DNA from: CAZCTC01 sp964501335
GTDB taxonomy: Bacteria > Chloroflexota > Anaerolineae > B4-G1 > SLSP01
DNA: 64,000 bases
Assembly (NCBI GenBank): GCA_964501335.1
Contig: CAZCTC010000035.1
Span: forward strand, 13,765-77,764
Reading direction: 5' to 3'
The notes beneath the pieces were generated by a model. That model searched no databases, was not told the origin of the DNA, and worked only from the letters and a program-made list of their open reading frames with translations. Below, one piece after another: positions 42,926-51,059 of this stretch; within the stretch, counting starts at the first letter, position 1; each line of letters begins with the position of its first letter. The position numbers and the translations under genes were made by a program.

Positions 42926-44170
42926 ATGAAAAACGAGCGTGGTCAGGCTATTTTCATCATTGCCTTTGCTATCGTAGCATTGGTCGCTGTCGTTGGGCTG
43001 GCCATCGATGGGGGTCAGCTTTATAACTCTCGCCGGATAGCGCAGAAAGCTGCGGATGCGGCCGCGCTGGCGGGAACCCGAACTCTGGGAGGGATTATCA
43101 AGTCCTGTACTTCGGTCGGGACGGCACAGGATTCTGAGGTGGCACAGTCGGTGCTCGATTTTGCTAAGAATAACGGCATTGTTCCGAATTCTCCTACCGG
43201 GCGGGTGGAGGCCTGGTATGTGAATAAGGATGCCGTGGTGCTGGGCAATGTTGGGACCGGAACGGTTCCGAATGGAGCTACCGGGATTCAGGTTTCGATT
43301 ATCATTACCGGACCGGCGACCTTTACCCGAATTATCGGTCAACAGAATCTGGTTGCCGCGAGCCAATCGACCGCGATGACCGGGAAGATCACCCAGTTCT
43401 CGGGAGCGGGGATTTTGCCCATTGCCGTTCCTGATGAGGTTGTGGCGGTGATGGGCGAGGGCGATGATTTTATGATCGGAGACGGCGGTGCCTATTGCCG
43501 GAATGAGAATTCCAGCTGTGTCGGAAACGGTAACGATCCCAATTCGCAGCGGGGCTGGTTGAATTTCTACTATATTTACAATATAGATCACCTGACGGCA
43601 AGTGATCCGCTGCGCCGGACCAAGAAGGAGTCGTTGGGGGCCAGCGATCTGGCCGCCTTCATCGATGGGACGGTTCCGGTGCCGCCGATCTTTATGGGGA
43701 CTCCGCCGATCCCGCCGGCGCCGGCACAACCGGTGACGGTTTTCCCCGACGGCGATTTCATCGACGGGACGACCGGTGAGAAGCAGTCAGATCTGCACTC
43801 GATTTACGACACCTATGCCGGACAAGAGGTTTATCTACCGGTCTTCGATGTCGTCTATTCTCCGCCTTATATGTACAATCTGAAGCGCGCTGACGGCTCG
43901 CGGGTTTTTCCTGACCCCTGCACCGATCAGGGCTGCTCGGGGGGCAAGCAACGCTGGCCGAATCAGTCGGACTACATGTACCATATCATCGGTTTTGCGG
44001 CGGTGGATGTGTGCGACCAGGCCGAGAATCCGGCGGAGTGTCGGGATGAGAAGAATTTGCGAGGGACTTTCAAAGAGGTCATCATTGGAGATGCGCAAAT
44101 TCAGCCCAGTGAGGGGATCGGCACCTGCCCTTCCAATCTGTTGATGTTCTCGGTCAGCCTGTGGAAATAG
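42926..44170 (+). CDS. TadG-like Flp pilus-assembly protein 2
   Basis: 414 residues: MKNERGQAIFIIAFAIVALVA and VVGLAIDGGQLYNSRRIAQK with DAAALAGTRTLGG. It shares the N-terminal half with its neighbour (for example GRVEAWYVNKDAVVLGN versus GRVEAWYVDINQQRLRN). The C-terminal half diverges, and includes a proline-rich stretch. GGAGGAGG precedes the ATG. It is the last gene before a strong terminator. Confidence 0.87.
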   Translation: MKNERGQAIFIIAFAIVALVAVVGLAIDGGQLYNSRRIAQKAADAAALAGTRTLGGIIKSCTSVGTAQDSEVAQSVLDFAKNNGIVPNSPTGRVEAWYVNKDAVVLGNVGTGTVPNGATGIQVSIIITGPATFTRIIGQQNLVAASQSTAMTGKITQFSGAGILPIAVPDEVVAVMGEGDDFMIGDGGAYCRNENSSCVGNGNDPNSQRGWLNFYYIYNIDHLTASDPLRRTKKESLGASDLAAFIDGTVPVPPIFMGTPPIPPAPAQPVTVFPDGDFIDGTTGEKQSDLHSIYDTYAGQEVYLPVFDVVYSPPYMYNLKRADGSRVFPDPCTDQGCSGGKQRWPNQSDYMYHIIGFAAVDVCDQAENPAECRDEKNLRGTFKEVIIGDAQIQPSEGIGTCPSNLLMFSVSLWK

Positions 44171-44199
44171 CATCGTCCGGTGGGCCGGACGCGCGGCAG

Positions 44200-44231
44200 A
44201 TCGGACGGGGTGGCCCCCCGTCCGATTTTTT
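44200..44231 (+). terminator. intrinsic terminator of the TadE/TadG operon
   Basis: Arms ATCGGACGGGG (44200-44210) and CCCCGTCCGAT (44216-44226) with loop TGGCC, followed by T5. Confidence 0.9.
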
Positions 44232-44316
44232 GTGCATGTGCTCATTTTTTGTCGCAGAGCCGAAAAACGGGCCAAAAATTCAACATAGTCTGCTGGTGAG
44301 AAACTGCCTCGAGCGA

Positions 44317-44344
44317 TGGTCAAAATGCAAAGATGGTGTATAAT
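44317..44344 (+). promoter_or_regulatory. sigma-70-type promoter for the RpiR gene
   Basis: -35 TGGTCA (44317-44322), 16-bp spacer, -10 TATAAT (44339-44344). About 65 bases before the start codon. Confidence 0.65.
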
Positions 44345-44409
44345 AAAGGCATCTAATAAAGCTTAATTACCTGAGACTACCGACACTTAGAAAATTGAAA
44401 GGAGTTTCA

Positions 44410-45357
44410 ATGTTTCAGGAGCGGATTCGAGAGCATTACGAGCATCTAAGTCCCGGCTTCCGCCGGCTGGCTGATTTCATCATGACCAGCACACTGGATG
44501 CAGCGTTCTTGACAGCGACCGAGCTGGCCCGGCGTGTGGCCGTTGACCCGGCGACGGTGGTTCGTTTTGCCCAGGAACTGGGATATTCGGGCTATCGTGA
44601 GCTTTCACGGGAAATCAAACGGTATGTGCGGGATCAGGTTACGGCTACCTATCGTAAAGCTGCTGAGGCCGGGTCGGTGGAAGAACTGTTGCAGGCTCTG
44701 GTGGAAAATTCCCGCCAGAACGTGCAGCATTTTGCCACTACCGAACTGACCGGGTTGGCGGATGTGGTCCGGGTTTTGGCGCAGGCCAAGCGGATCTGGG
44801 TCGGCGGGGAATTTCTGGGACACGACATCGCCAGCTTTATGTCCAAGAATTTCGAGCTGATGGGGATCAATTCCAAGATTTTCTCCCCCGCCATGATGGA
44901 AACCGCCAGCATGATTTCCAGACTGGAAGAAGGCGATGTGGTTTTCATTATTGCCAGCAGCGGTCCGAACGTGGACACCGGTTATGCGGTGCACATGGCC
45001 CGGGAAAAGGGCGTCAAGACTGTCTGCCTGACGGGTTCCGGCGTGATTCTGCCGGCCCGGGAAGCGGAATACACCATTTCTGTGCCGGTGAAGAGCCCGG
45101 CGGGCGTGCCGAGTTTCGGCGCGTTGATGCAGGTGTTGTCTTTGCTGTGGGAAGCTCTGGCCCGCCAGCGCTCGGAGAAGACTGTGGAGTTGATGCTGGC
45201 GATGCAGGAATATCAGGGAACGCTGTTGTCTCTGCGTGCTGATACCCCAGAATACGAAGTGGCTTCTCCGCAGGAGACCTGGAAGGATTTCCTGCTGACT
45301 GATGCTTCTGCCGCGGCGTCTGGTGATGCTGCGGGCGACGAAGACGACGAAGAATAG
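44410..45357 (+). CDS. MurR/RpiR-family regulator, paralogue 1
   Basis: 315 residues. The N-terminal HTH_6 domain is about 1-75 (LSPGFRRLADFIM, VDPATVVRFAQELGYSGY). A SIS sugar-phosphate-binding domain spans about 115-250 (IWVGGEFLGHDIASFM, GDVVFIIASSGPNVDTGYAV, SVPVKSPAGVPSFGALMQ). The end is acidic and unconserved. It sits alone between a TadG gene and a cupin gene, without sugar-utilisation genes nearby. About 55-60% alike in the HTH to the second copy at 49510. Confidence 0.93.
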   Translation: MFQERIREHYEHLSPGFRRLADFIMTSTLDAAFLTATELARRVAVDPATVVRFAQELGYSGYRELSREIKRYVRDQVTATYRKAAEAGSVEELLQALVENSRQNVQHFATTELTGLADVVRVLAQAKRIWVGGEFLGHDIASFMSKNFELMGINSKIFSPAMMETASMISRLEEGDVVFIIASSGPNVDTGYAVHMAREKGVKTVCLTGSGVILPAREAEYTISVPVKSPAGVPSFGALMQVLSLLWEALARQRSEKTVELMLAMQEYQGTLLSLRADTPEYEVASPQETWKDFLLTDASAAASGDAAGDEDDEE

Positions 45358-45406
45358 TTTTGACGGATTGGTTCGGGTAGGTTTAGCGGTAGTCAGGTTA
45401 AGAAAG

Positions 45407-45441
45407 AGTCAGGCGGTCTGTAAAGACCGCCTGACTTTTTA
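45407..45441 (+). terminator. terminator between convergent RpiR and cupin genes
   Basis: Arms AGTCAGGCGGTCT (45407-45419) and AGACCGCCTGACT (45424-45436), loop GTAA, then T5. Shared by both strands, with the cupin stop at 45442. Confidence 0.88.
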
Positions 45442-45759
45442 TTATCCCCGGATCATGGTTAAAAGCATTTTGAACGGTGTGAGTGCATGCAGAGCGTGCG
45501 GAACATGGGCCGGCATCAGCAAGATTTGTCCGGCAGCGACGGTATACGGTTGCCCGGCCAGGTGGATTTCCACATTGCCTTCGAGGCACTGAACCAGGGC
45601 ATCGAAGGGGGCGGTGTGTTCGCTTAAGCCTTCCCCGTTGTCGAAGGCAAAGATTGTGACGGTGCCGGTCGGACTGCTGACGATTTCTCGACTGACGACG
45701 GCTCCTGTTTGATAGTCCACCAGCTGGACCAGCGTTTGAACCTGCGATTGTTTCTCCAT
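45442..45759 (-). CDS. small cupin-domain protein
   Basis: 105 residues, a cupin_2 barrel: NGEGLSEHTAPFDALVQCLEG with metal-binding H, E-like residues (HTAPFDALVQ, EGNVEIHLAG) and GQILLMPAHVPHALHA. Third gene of a ferredoxin - DUF438 - cupin row (gap 5 bases). Cupins of this type may sense or quench reactive species; substrate unknown. Confidence 0.9.
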   Translation of the reverse strand: MEKQSQVQTLVQLVDYQTGAVVSREIVSSPTGTVTIFAFDNGEGLSEHTAPFDALVQCLEGNVEIHLAGQPYTVAAGQILLMPAHVPHALHALTPFKMLLTMIRG

Positions 45760-45764
45760 TGCAT

Positions 45765-47003
45765 TTACTCCCGGGTGGAATTTTCAGGAAGGGACGGGGC
45801 TGTCTCGTCCAGCAACCGTCGTTCTCCCTGTAAGGCCCGCAGTGCGGTGAGATCCTGGACGACTTCCAGGGTACCTCGATAGGCGCCCGTTACATCACGG
45901 AGCGGAAAATAACGGATGGAGATGAATTTGCCGGCCATTTGAATCCAGAATTCGGCGACCTCACGCCGGCCGGCCCGGAAATCATCCAGAATTTGCTGCA
46001 CGCGATGGACGCTTTGGGGGGGATGGCATTTCTGTACCTGTCGCCCGATCACGGCGGGTGTGCGGGGGAAGATGCGATCCCGGGTTTGGGTGAAGAAGCG
46101 CACGCGATCTTCTTCATCGACATAGGTGAGATCCATGGGGAGGGCGCCGAACATCATATTGAGCTGTTCGACGGTCAGGGAGCCGACTTCCAGGGACAGG
46201 GTGCCTTCGGCGGCCGGCATGACGGGAGAATCGGGCGATTGAACGGTGGGTGGTTGCCAGGCTTTGCCCGGCAAGACGTAGCAATAGCCGATTTCAGATT
46301 CCTGATGGCGAAGTTTTCCCCATTCTTCCGGGCTTAACCGTTCCATAGCGGCCGGGAAGAGGATATGATCTTCTTTATAGATCATGTCGCGAATGGTTTT
46401 ATCGAGCCGTTGATAGAGTTCCCGGGCTTCCGTTGAAATTTCCCCGGTTGTCAACAGATTGGCCAGCGTTTTCCAATCCCGGCGGATGTCGTCATGGATG
46501 GCCCACATGACTGAACTCGGGCCGTAGAAATTGTGCCGTTCCAGATAGGGGAAGAGCAAATTTTCTTTGCGCTGATAATGTTTTTCGTATTGGAGCAATT
46601 TTTCGCTTTGCCGGCGTGCTTCGTTGAGGGTGGTTTCGTCCGGGGCGGCCAGCCAGCTTTCCAGGGTCCGTCCCAGGGCTTCCAGGATGTGGCCGACGGC
46701 GAGATTTTCAGCCCGGAAGGTGAAGATGGGATGTCCGGGGACGCTTTCCGTTTTAGTCTGCCCTTCTAACGATTCACGGAAGACCGAGAGATGGACATCA
46801 CAGAGCATTTTGATGTCGGTTTCCGGCAGGCCTTCGCTGATGAGGGCCTGTTCCATTTCGGCGATTTCACCGGCCGTGGCATTGCCCAGAACGGCGGCAA
46901 ATTCTTCTTTGACTTCTTCCACGGGATGTCCGGCATGCAGGTCACGGATGAGGCGTTTCAGGATTTCCTGGCGCCGGATAGGGTTATCGATAGATTCGTT
47001 CAT
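45765..47003 (-). CDS. DUF438 / hemerythrin HHE / PAS protein
   Basis: 412 residues. N-terminal DUF438 domain (about 1-85: RRQEILKRLIRDLHAGHPVEEVKEEF in two helices), then an HHE cation-binding bundle (about 95-245) with iron ligand candidates (HILEALGRTLESW, KHYQRKENLLFPYLE, YKEDHILFPAAM), and a PAS_10-like domain (about 285-385, LTYVDEEDRVRFFTQTRDRIFP). The start is ATG 47003, which overlaps the ferredoxin stop by ATGA, with GGAGGG before it; the ATG at 47015 is too far into the ferredoxin. Related DUF438 proteins respond to oxygen or nitric oxide. Probably a diiron redox sensor. Confidence 0.9.
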   Translation of the reverse strand: MNESIDNPIRRQEILKRLIRDLHAGHPVEEVKEEFAAVLGNATAGEIAEMEQALISEGLPETDIKMLCDVHLSVFRESLEGQTKTESVPGHPIFTFRAENLAVGHILEALGRTLESWLAAPDETTLNEARRQSEKLLQYEKHYQRKENLLFPYLERHNFYGPSSVMWAIHDDIRRDWKTLANLLTTGEISTEARELYQRLDKTIRDMIYKEDHILFPAAMERLSPEEWGKLRHQESEIGYCYVLPGKAWQPPTVQSPDSPVMPAAEGTLSLEVGSLTVEQLNMMFGALPMDLTYVDEEDRVRFFTQTRDRIFPRTPAVIGRQVQKCHPPQSVHRVQQILDDFRAGRREVAEFWIQMAGKFISIRYFPLRDVTGAYRGTLEVVQDLTALRALQGERRLLDETAPSLPENSTRE

Positions 47004-47212
47004 TTTTCCCTCCAAACGATTTCGAATTCACAGGTTACGGCGGAGACCGGGCAGAGTGTTTCGCACTGTGTGCAATAGGTGCAGGATTCAGGGGCGATGA
47101 AGACCGGTCCGGCATCGGTTAATTTCAGGGCCTGCGCCGGGCAGGTCTGAATACAAAGGCCGCAGCGGGTGCATTTTCCGCGATCAATTTCCGGCAAAGC
47201 CCAAGGGTCCAT
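47000..47212 (-). CDS. 2[4Fe-4S] ferredoxin
   Basis: 70 residues with two clusters: CTRCGLCIQTCP and CTYCTQCETLCP. First gene of the row with the DUF438/hemerythrin and cupin genes; it could pass electrons to the diiron protein. Not an Fd of nitrogenase type, as no long spacer exists. Confidence 0.93.
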   Translation of the reverse strand: MDPWALPEIDRGKCTRCGLCIQTCPAQALKLTDAGPVFIAPESCTYCTQCETLCPVSAVTCEFEIVWREK

Positions 47213-47282
47213 ATTTTTCCTCTCTTTAAGAGAGCCGTTTTGAGAATGATTCGATATCCGGTAATCTTTTAGATTGATAACA

Positions 47283-47331
47283 ACGGCCGCCTTTTGGTTT
47301 TCTGAATTCAGTATACCTAAAAGGCGGCCGT
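47283..47331. promoter_or_regulatory. long inverted repeat between the Crp/Fnr and ferredoxin genes
   Basis: ACGGCCGCCTTTT (47283-47295) and AAAAGGCGGCCGT (47319-47331) are perfect arms with a 23-base loop containing CTGAATTCAG. It could be a terminator of crp-like transcription or an operator for the ferredoxin row. The following TATGAACACTA is also found after the hairpin at 29641. Confidence 0.5.
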
Positions 47332-47362
47332 ATGAACACTACAAAAGTCTGATTGCAGGATA

Positions 47363-48028
47363 TTAATCCCGGGCTTCTTTCTCCAAAGCAGCGCGGTCAA
47401 GCAGAACGATCTGCTGGCGTTCCATGCGGATCAGGCCGGCATCGACGAAGGCCCGCAGCGTTCGGCCGACGACGTCGCGCACGGTGCCCAGGTGGGCGGC
47501 GATGGCGTCCTGAGTCCAGCGGCGCGTGATTTGATCGGCTTCGGCCTGTTCCAGGAGAAAGCGAGCCAGCCGCCCGCGGACGGAGTGCAGGGCCAGGCGA
47601 TCGACCAGTTCGGTCAGGTTGACGAGGCGGTGGGCGAAATCCTGGAGCAAGGCCAGGGCCAGCGGCGGCATATCCCGGGCCAGATTGCGGAATTCAGGTC
47701 CGGGGATGAGATAGAGGGTAACGGCATCCAGGGCCTGGACATTGGCATGGTTGACGGCTTCATGCTGGAAGGGCGGGACGGTGTTGAAGGCCTGTCCGGG
47801 GCCCATTTCGGTCAGGATTTGTTCGCGGCCGGTGGGAGCGAGGCGGGAGATGGAGACGTGGCCGGCGGCGATGAAACTTACGGCCGGGTTGGGGTCACCG
47901 GCTATCTGGATCACTTCGCCGGGGGCATAACTGCGACGGACGGCAATCGCTGCGACCCGGGCGAGGTCGCTGGCATTCAGGTCATGGAAGAGGGCGATGC
48001 GGTGCAGGGATTGGAGATCGTCTGGCAT
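47363..48028 (-). CDS. Crp/Fnr-family regulator
   Basis: 221 residues. The cyclic-nucleotide-like domain has ALFHDLNASDLARVAAIAVR and YAPGEVIQIAGDPNPAVSFIAAG; the HTH region is TRRWTQDAIAAHLGTVRDVVGRTLRAFVDAGLI. No N-terminal Fnr cysteines are present, so it does not carry a 4Fe-4S sensor. The start is ATG 48028, 11 bases after the neighbouring small gene; no good ribosome site exists, which suggests coupling. Located between the ferredoxin row and an L,D-transpeptidase. Confidence 0.92.
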   Translation of the reverse strand: MPDDLQSLHRIALFHDLNASDLARVAAIAVRRSYAPGEVIQIAGDPNPAVSFIAAGHVSISRLAPTGREQILTEMGPGQAFNTVPPFQHEAVNHANVQALDAVTLYLIPGPEFRNLARDMPPLALALLQDFAHRLVNLTELVDRLALHSVRGRLARFLLEQAEADQITRRWTQDAIAAHLGTVRDVVGRTLRAFVDAGLIRMERQQIVLLDRAALEKEARD

Positions 48029-48039
48029 GGAATTGAAGT

Positions 48040-48249
48040 TTAGCGGGGGCGTTTGAGGTAGAATTCCAGCAGGCCCTCGGCCAGCTGGCGGACGGCGACG
48101 AGTTCCCACCCTTCGGTTCCCAATTGGGTCAGGGCGGCGAGGCGGTTGCTGTTTGTAAGGGGATAGTGTTCTCCAGCTTTGACCACGGTGATGTTGCTTT
48201 GGTTGGCGGTTTCATAGGCGTTAAGGATGCAATATTCCCACTGTGTCAT
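48040..48249 (-). CDS. DUF4177-like small protein
   Basis: 69 residues: MTQWEYCILNAYETAN ... LTQLGTEGWELVAVRQL ... FYLKRP. WEY at the start and LGTEGWELV with FYLKRP at the end are the DUF4177 pattern. Function unknown. It is followed by the Crp/Fnr gene after 11 bases. Confidence 0.8.
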   Translation of the reverse strand: MTQWEYCILNAYETANQSNITVVKAGEHYPLTNSNRLAALTQLGTEGWELVAVRQLAEGLLEFYLKRPR

Positions 48250-48419
48250 GGTGATTTACCTCCAAGAAGGATATGTTACCGTCGGGTGTAATTTCATAGA
48301 AAAGCATACCTTAGAAGTAGAAAATGACAAGAGAAGCGCAATTTGAGTTTTTAGGGCCTTGTGTTAAGATCATGCGCATCAGGTGGGCGTTCTGGTGGAG
48401 TGAATTGAAGGGGGTGTGC

Positions 48420-49427
48420 ATGGATCGACGGGATTTTTTGAAGTTGAGCGGCCTGGCCCTGGTGGGGCTGGGGTTGCGAGGTCTGCCGGCGTTGGCGGCA
48501 CCGGCTACAATTGCCTTGCCTTCCTCTTTAGGGCGCATCATCAACTGGCGCCAGGCTATTCGGAAGTCGGCCGATCCCAAGGCTTCGATTGTAGCCTGGA
48601 AAAATCGGGATGAGATCATTCCTTTGTGGGATGCTGTGGAAGGGAAGGCGCCCTGGCCCAGCAATCCCATCTGGTATCAGACCGACGATGGCTTTGTCCA
48701 TAGCGGCTATGTGCAACCAGTGGAAAATGCTATTCAGGCCTCGCCGGTGGCGCCGGTTCCGGAGCCGGGGATCTGGACCCAGGTGTGTGTGCCGGTGACC
48801 CGGTACAGCTGGGAGCCGGGTGGGGCTCCGGTGGGGTTGAAGATGTATTATGGCACGGTTTATCGCGTTGTCGGTGCCGCCCAGGATCTCGATGGACGGT
48901 GGTGGTATCGGATTCAGTATGGGATGACTTACAGCCCCGGACCCTATGTGCTGGCCGAGACGTTGCGTTATATCACGCCGGAGGAGTTGTTGCCGATTTC
49001 CCCGGGACGAACCGATAAGCATATTGTGGTCAATTTGCGAGAGCAAACGGTGACCTGTTTTGAGGGAGATACGCCGGTCTTTTCGACGCGGATTTCTTCG
49101 GGATCGGGAAAGAATTATACGCCGCGAGGCGATTTCCGGGTCTATCTCAAACGCCATACCAGTCGCATGATCGGTGGGGATGAGTTGACCAATGATAAAT
49201 ACGATCTGCCGGGGGTGGCTTTCCCTTCATATTTCACGCCGTCGGGGATCGCTTTCCATGGGACCTACTGGCATAACGATTTTGGCCGGCCTCACAGCCA
49301 TGGGTGTATCAATGTGAGCAATGCGGCGGCTCAGTGGATCTTCCAGTGGACCGATCCGATCGTTCCCTATACGGATTTGGGAAACGATGGGAATTATCAG
49401 GAAGGGACGCTGGTTCAGGTCGTGTAA
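48420..49427 (+). CDS. Tat-exported L,D-transpeptidase (YkuD domain)
   Basis: 335 residues. The N-terminus is a twin-arginine signal (MDRRDFLKLSGLALVGLGLR). The YkuD domain (about 200-320) holds GIAFHGTYWHNDFGRPHSHG with catalytic C296 in HSHGCINVS. An intervening domain (about 100-190) looks SH3-like. The ATG at 48420 has GGGGGTG upstream. L,D-transpeptidases cross-link peptidoglycan or attach lipoproteins in walls. A hairpin palindrome follows at 49458. Confidence 0.93.
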   Translation: MDRRDFLKLSGLALVGLGLRGLPALAAPATIALPSSLGRIINWRQAIRKSADPKASIVAWKNRDEIIPLWDAVEGKAPWPSNPIWYQTDDGFVHSGYVQPVENAIQASPVAPVPEPGIWTQVCVPVTRYSWEPGGAPVGLKMYYGTVYRVVGAAQDLDGRWWYRIQYGMTYSPGPYVLAETLRYITPEELLPISPGRTDKHIVVNLREQTVTCFEGDTPVFSTRISSGSGKNYTPRGDFRVYLKRHTSRMIGGDELTNDKYDLPGVAFPSYFTPSGIAFHGTYWHNDFGRPHSHGCINVSNAAAQWIFQWTDPIVPYTDLGNDGNYQEGTLVQVV

Positions 49428-49457
49428 GGAATAGTTCTTAGTGGTTTTTTATTTATT

Positions 49458-49489
49458 TTTTTCGGCGGCTTCCTGAAGCCGCCGAAAAA
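49458..49489. repeat. hairpin-only family A palindrome
   Basis: Arms 49458-49471 and 49476-49489 (TTTTTCGGCGGCTT and complement) with loop CCTG. It lies between the L,D-transpeptidase and the second RpiR gene, which converge, and probably stops both. Confidence 0.85.
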
Positions 49490-49509
49490 TTTTTTTTAAG
49501 ATGTGGGGT

Positions 49510-50418
49510 TTATTCGTGGCCGTTGCCGTCGCGGAGATGGCCGCTCCAGACGCTTTGCGGCGAGCTTACATCGTATTCCGGGGTTTGGGCCCGCAATGTG
49601 AGCAGCTGTCCCATGTAATCCTGAACGGCGGTGTAGGATTCGGCGGTTTGATCGGACTGGCGCTTGGCCATGGCTTCCCAGACGATCGAGAGCAGCAGGA
49701 GTGAGACGCCGAAGCTCGGGGCTCCGATGGTGCTTTGGGTCGGGACGATGATGCTGATTTCGGCTTCGCGGGTCGGGAGAGCGACGCCGAATTCGCTGAT
49801 GCAGATGGTCCGGACGCCTTTGGTGCGGGCCATATGGACCGCGTAGCCGGTATCGAGGCCGGGATTGCCGATGGCCAGGGCCAGGAGGACATCCCCTTCC
49901 TTCATGCGGGAGAGGACACTGGCGGTTTCCATCATGCTGGGGTGGAAGGCTTCCACCGGGCAGCCGATGATTTGCAGGCTTTGAGTAATAAAGGCGGCGG
50001 CGTGATAGGCGGTATATTCTCCAGCCACCCAGATGCGGGGAGCCTGACGGAGGAGACCGGCGGCTTCGGCCAGGGTGGTCATCTCGGTGGTAACGAAACG
50101 TTGCAGGTTTTCGGTGGCATTTTGAACCAGACCGTGCAGCAAGGCTTCGTCGGATTCGGCTTCGGAGGTTTTGCGGGCCGTGGCGGTGACCTGGTCACGC
50201 ACATGGAGTTTGATTTCACGGGAGAGTTCGCGGTAACCCGTGTAGCCTAATTCCTGAGCGAAGCGTACTACAGTCGCCGGGTCGACGCCTACCCGCCGGG
50301 AAAGTTCGGTTGCGGTTAAGAAGGCTGCATCCAGGGTATGGGTGACGATGAAATCTGCCAGTTTGCGATACCCCGGGCTGAGCCGCTCGTAGCTTTCCCT
50401 GATTTTTTCTTGAAACAT
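49510..50418 (-). CDS. MurR/RpiR-family regulator, paralogue 2
   Basis: 302 residues: an HTH_6 domain (GYRKLADFIVTHTLDAAFL, DPATVVRFAQELGYTGYREL) and a SIS domain (IWVAGEYTAYHAAAFI, GDVLLALAIGNPGLDTGYA, VPTQSTIGAPSFGVSLLL). It matches the 44410 copy nearly residue for residue through the HTH and ends QTPEYDVSSPQSVW versus TPEYEVASPQETW. AAAGGAGCCTGCG precedes the ATG. No sugar gene lies nearby. Confidence 0.93.
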   Translation of the reverse strand: MFQEKIRESYERLSPGYRKLADFIVTHTLDAAFLTATELSRRVGVDPATVVRFAQELGYTGYRELSREIKLHVRDQVTATARKTSEAESDEALLHGLVQNATENLQRFVTTEMTTLAEAAGLLRQAPRIWVAGEYTAYHAAAFITQSLQIIGCPVEAFHPSMMETASVLSRMKEGDVLLALAIGNPGLDTGYAVHMARTKGVRTICISEFGVALPTREAEISIIVPTQSTIGAPSFGVSLLLLSIVWEAMAKRQSDQTAESYTAVQDYMGQLLTLRAQTPEYDVSSPQSVWSGHLRDGNGHE

Positions 50419-50740
50419 CGCAGGCTCCTTTCTCGATGCTATGCTTTTACCAATATTTGCATTGGCGGTGCCTCACTTTTTGAGCGCCAGGATTATAACA
50501 TGGAACATATTAAAGGCAAGTTGCAGAAGCCGGTTTATCTTCTACGATTTTTTAGCGTCTCGTTGTGGGTTGGTAGGGCCACAGTTAACCGTGGACGAAT
50601 TTTTCTCGCAAAAAAGCGTGCCAAAAATGTTTTTTTCCCCCTCATATCCCCCCTTTCCCTCGGGGGAAAGGGGGGGCAGGGGGTGCGAAGCAGGGGGAAA
50701 CGAAAAGGCGCCTTTTGGCAATTTTATGTCGAAAGTTACC
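50419..50740. other. intergenic region upstream of the thrS promoter
   Basis: No gene. It holds the inverted family B repeat (50637-50733) and a short partial repeat region near 50570-50635 (for example ACAGTTAACCGTGGACG), plus CGTGCCAAAAATGTTTT. Frames crossing it only translate the repeat. Confidence 0.6.
50637..50733 (+). repeat. G/C-run repeat (family B), second copy
   Basis: CCCCCCTTTCCC (50647 area) and GGGAAAGGGGGGG pair over CTCGG, then GGCGCCTTTTGGCAATTTTAT (about 50708-50728; shorter parts: GGCGCCTTTTGGCAA). This equals the reverse complement of 17710-17790. It lies just before the thrS promoter. Confidence 0.75.
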
Positions 50741-50748
50741 CGGTTTTT

Positions 50749-50776
50749 TTGACAGATCAAAGCTTGTGGTTATAAT
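50749..50776 (+). promoter_or_regulatory. strong sigma-70 promoter of thrS
   Basis: -35 TTGACA (50749-50754), 16-bp spacer, -10 TATAAT (50771-50776). Both hexamers are consensus. Expected start of transcription about 50783. Confidence 0.85.
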
Positions 50777-50784
50777 GAAATTCA

Positions 50785-51032
50785 GCTTCTATGGTAATGC
50801 GTTGAGCAGGACGAGTATTCGGAACAGAAATGCCAGGGAGAAGGAGTCGGAGACTGGAAGCTCCTTCCGTTGAAGTCCGGAGAAAACCCCCTGTGAGCGA
50901 AATCCTGAACGGTTTGATTGCCTATTAAGGGTTTTCGGGTACGCCCGTTAGCGCGTTTAAGTGCCGGCTTTTGGATGCCGGAATCTGGGTGGAACCACGT
51001 ACCCCCCGCGTCCCAGAACGCGGGGGGTTTTT
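50785..51032 (+). promoter_or_regulatory. T-box riboswitch leader of thrS
   Basis: Stem I begins near GCAGGACGAGTA (AGTA motif) with GACTGGAAGCTCC in the upper arm. Further parts are GTACGCCCGTTAGCGCGTTTAAGTG (stem III; shorter core CGCCCGTTAGCG), the T-box TGGGTGGAACCACG (50986-50999) and a terminator with arms CCCCCCGCG (51002-51010) and CGCGGGGGG (51019-51027) followed by T5. ACC at 50886-50888 is a candidate threonine specifier. The uncharged tRNA-Thr would stabilise the antiterminator and allow thrS transcription. Confidence 0.9.
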
Positions 51033-51059
51033 GTGTTTCCAAACCAGAGGAGGCGAAAG

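Noticed and set aside
47213..47282. Fnr/Crp box near TTTGAGAATGATTCGA
   Set aside because: The match to TTGAT-N4-ATCAA is too weak to call.
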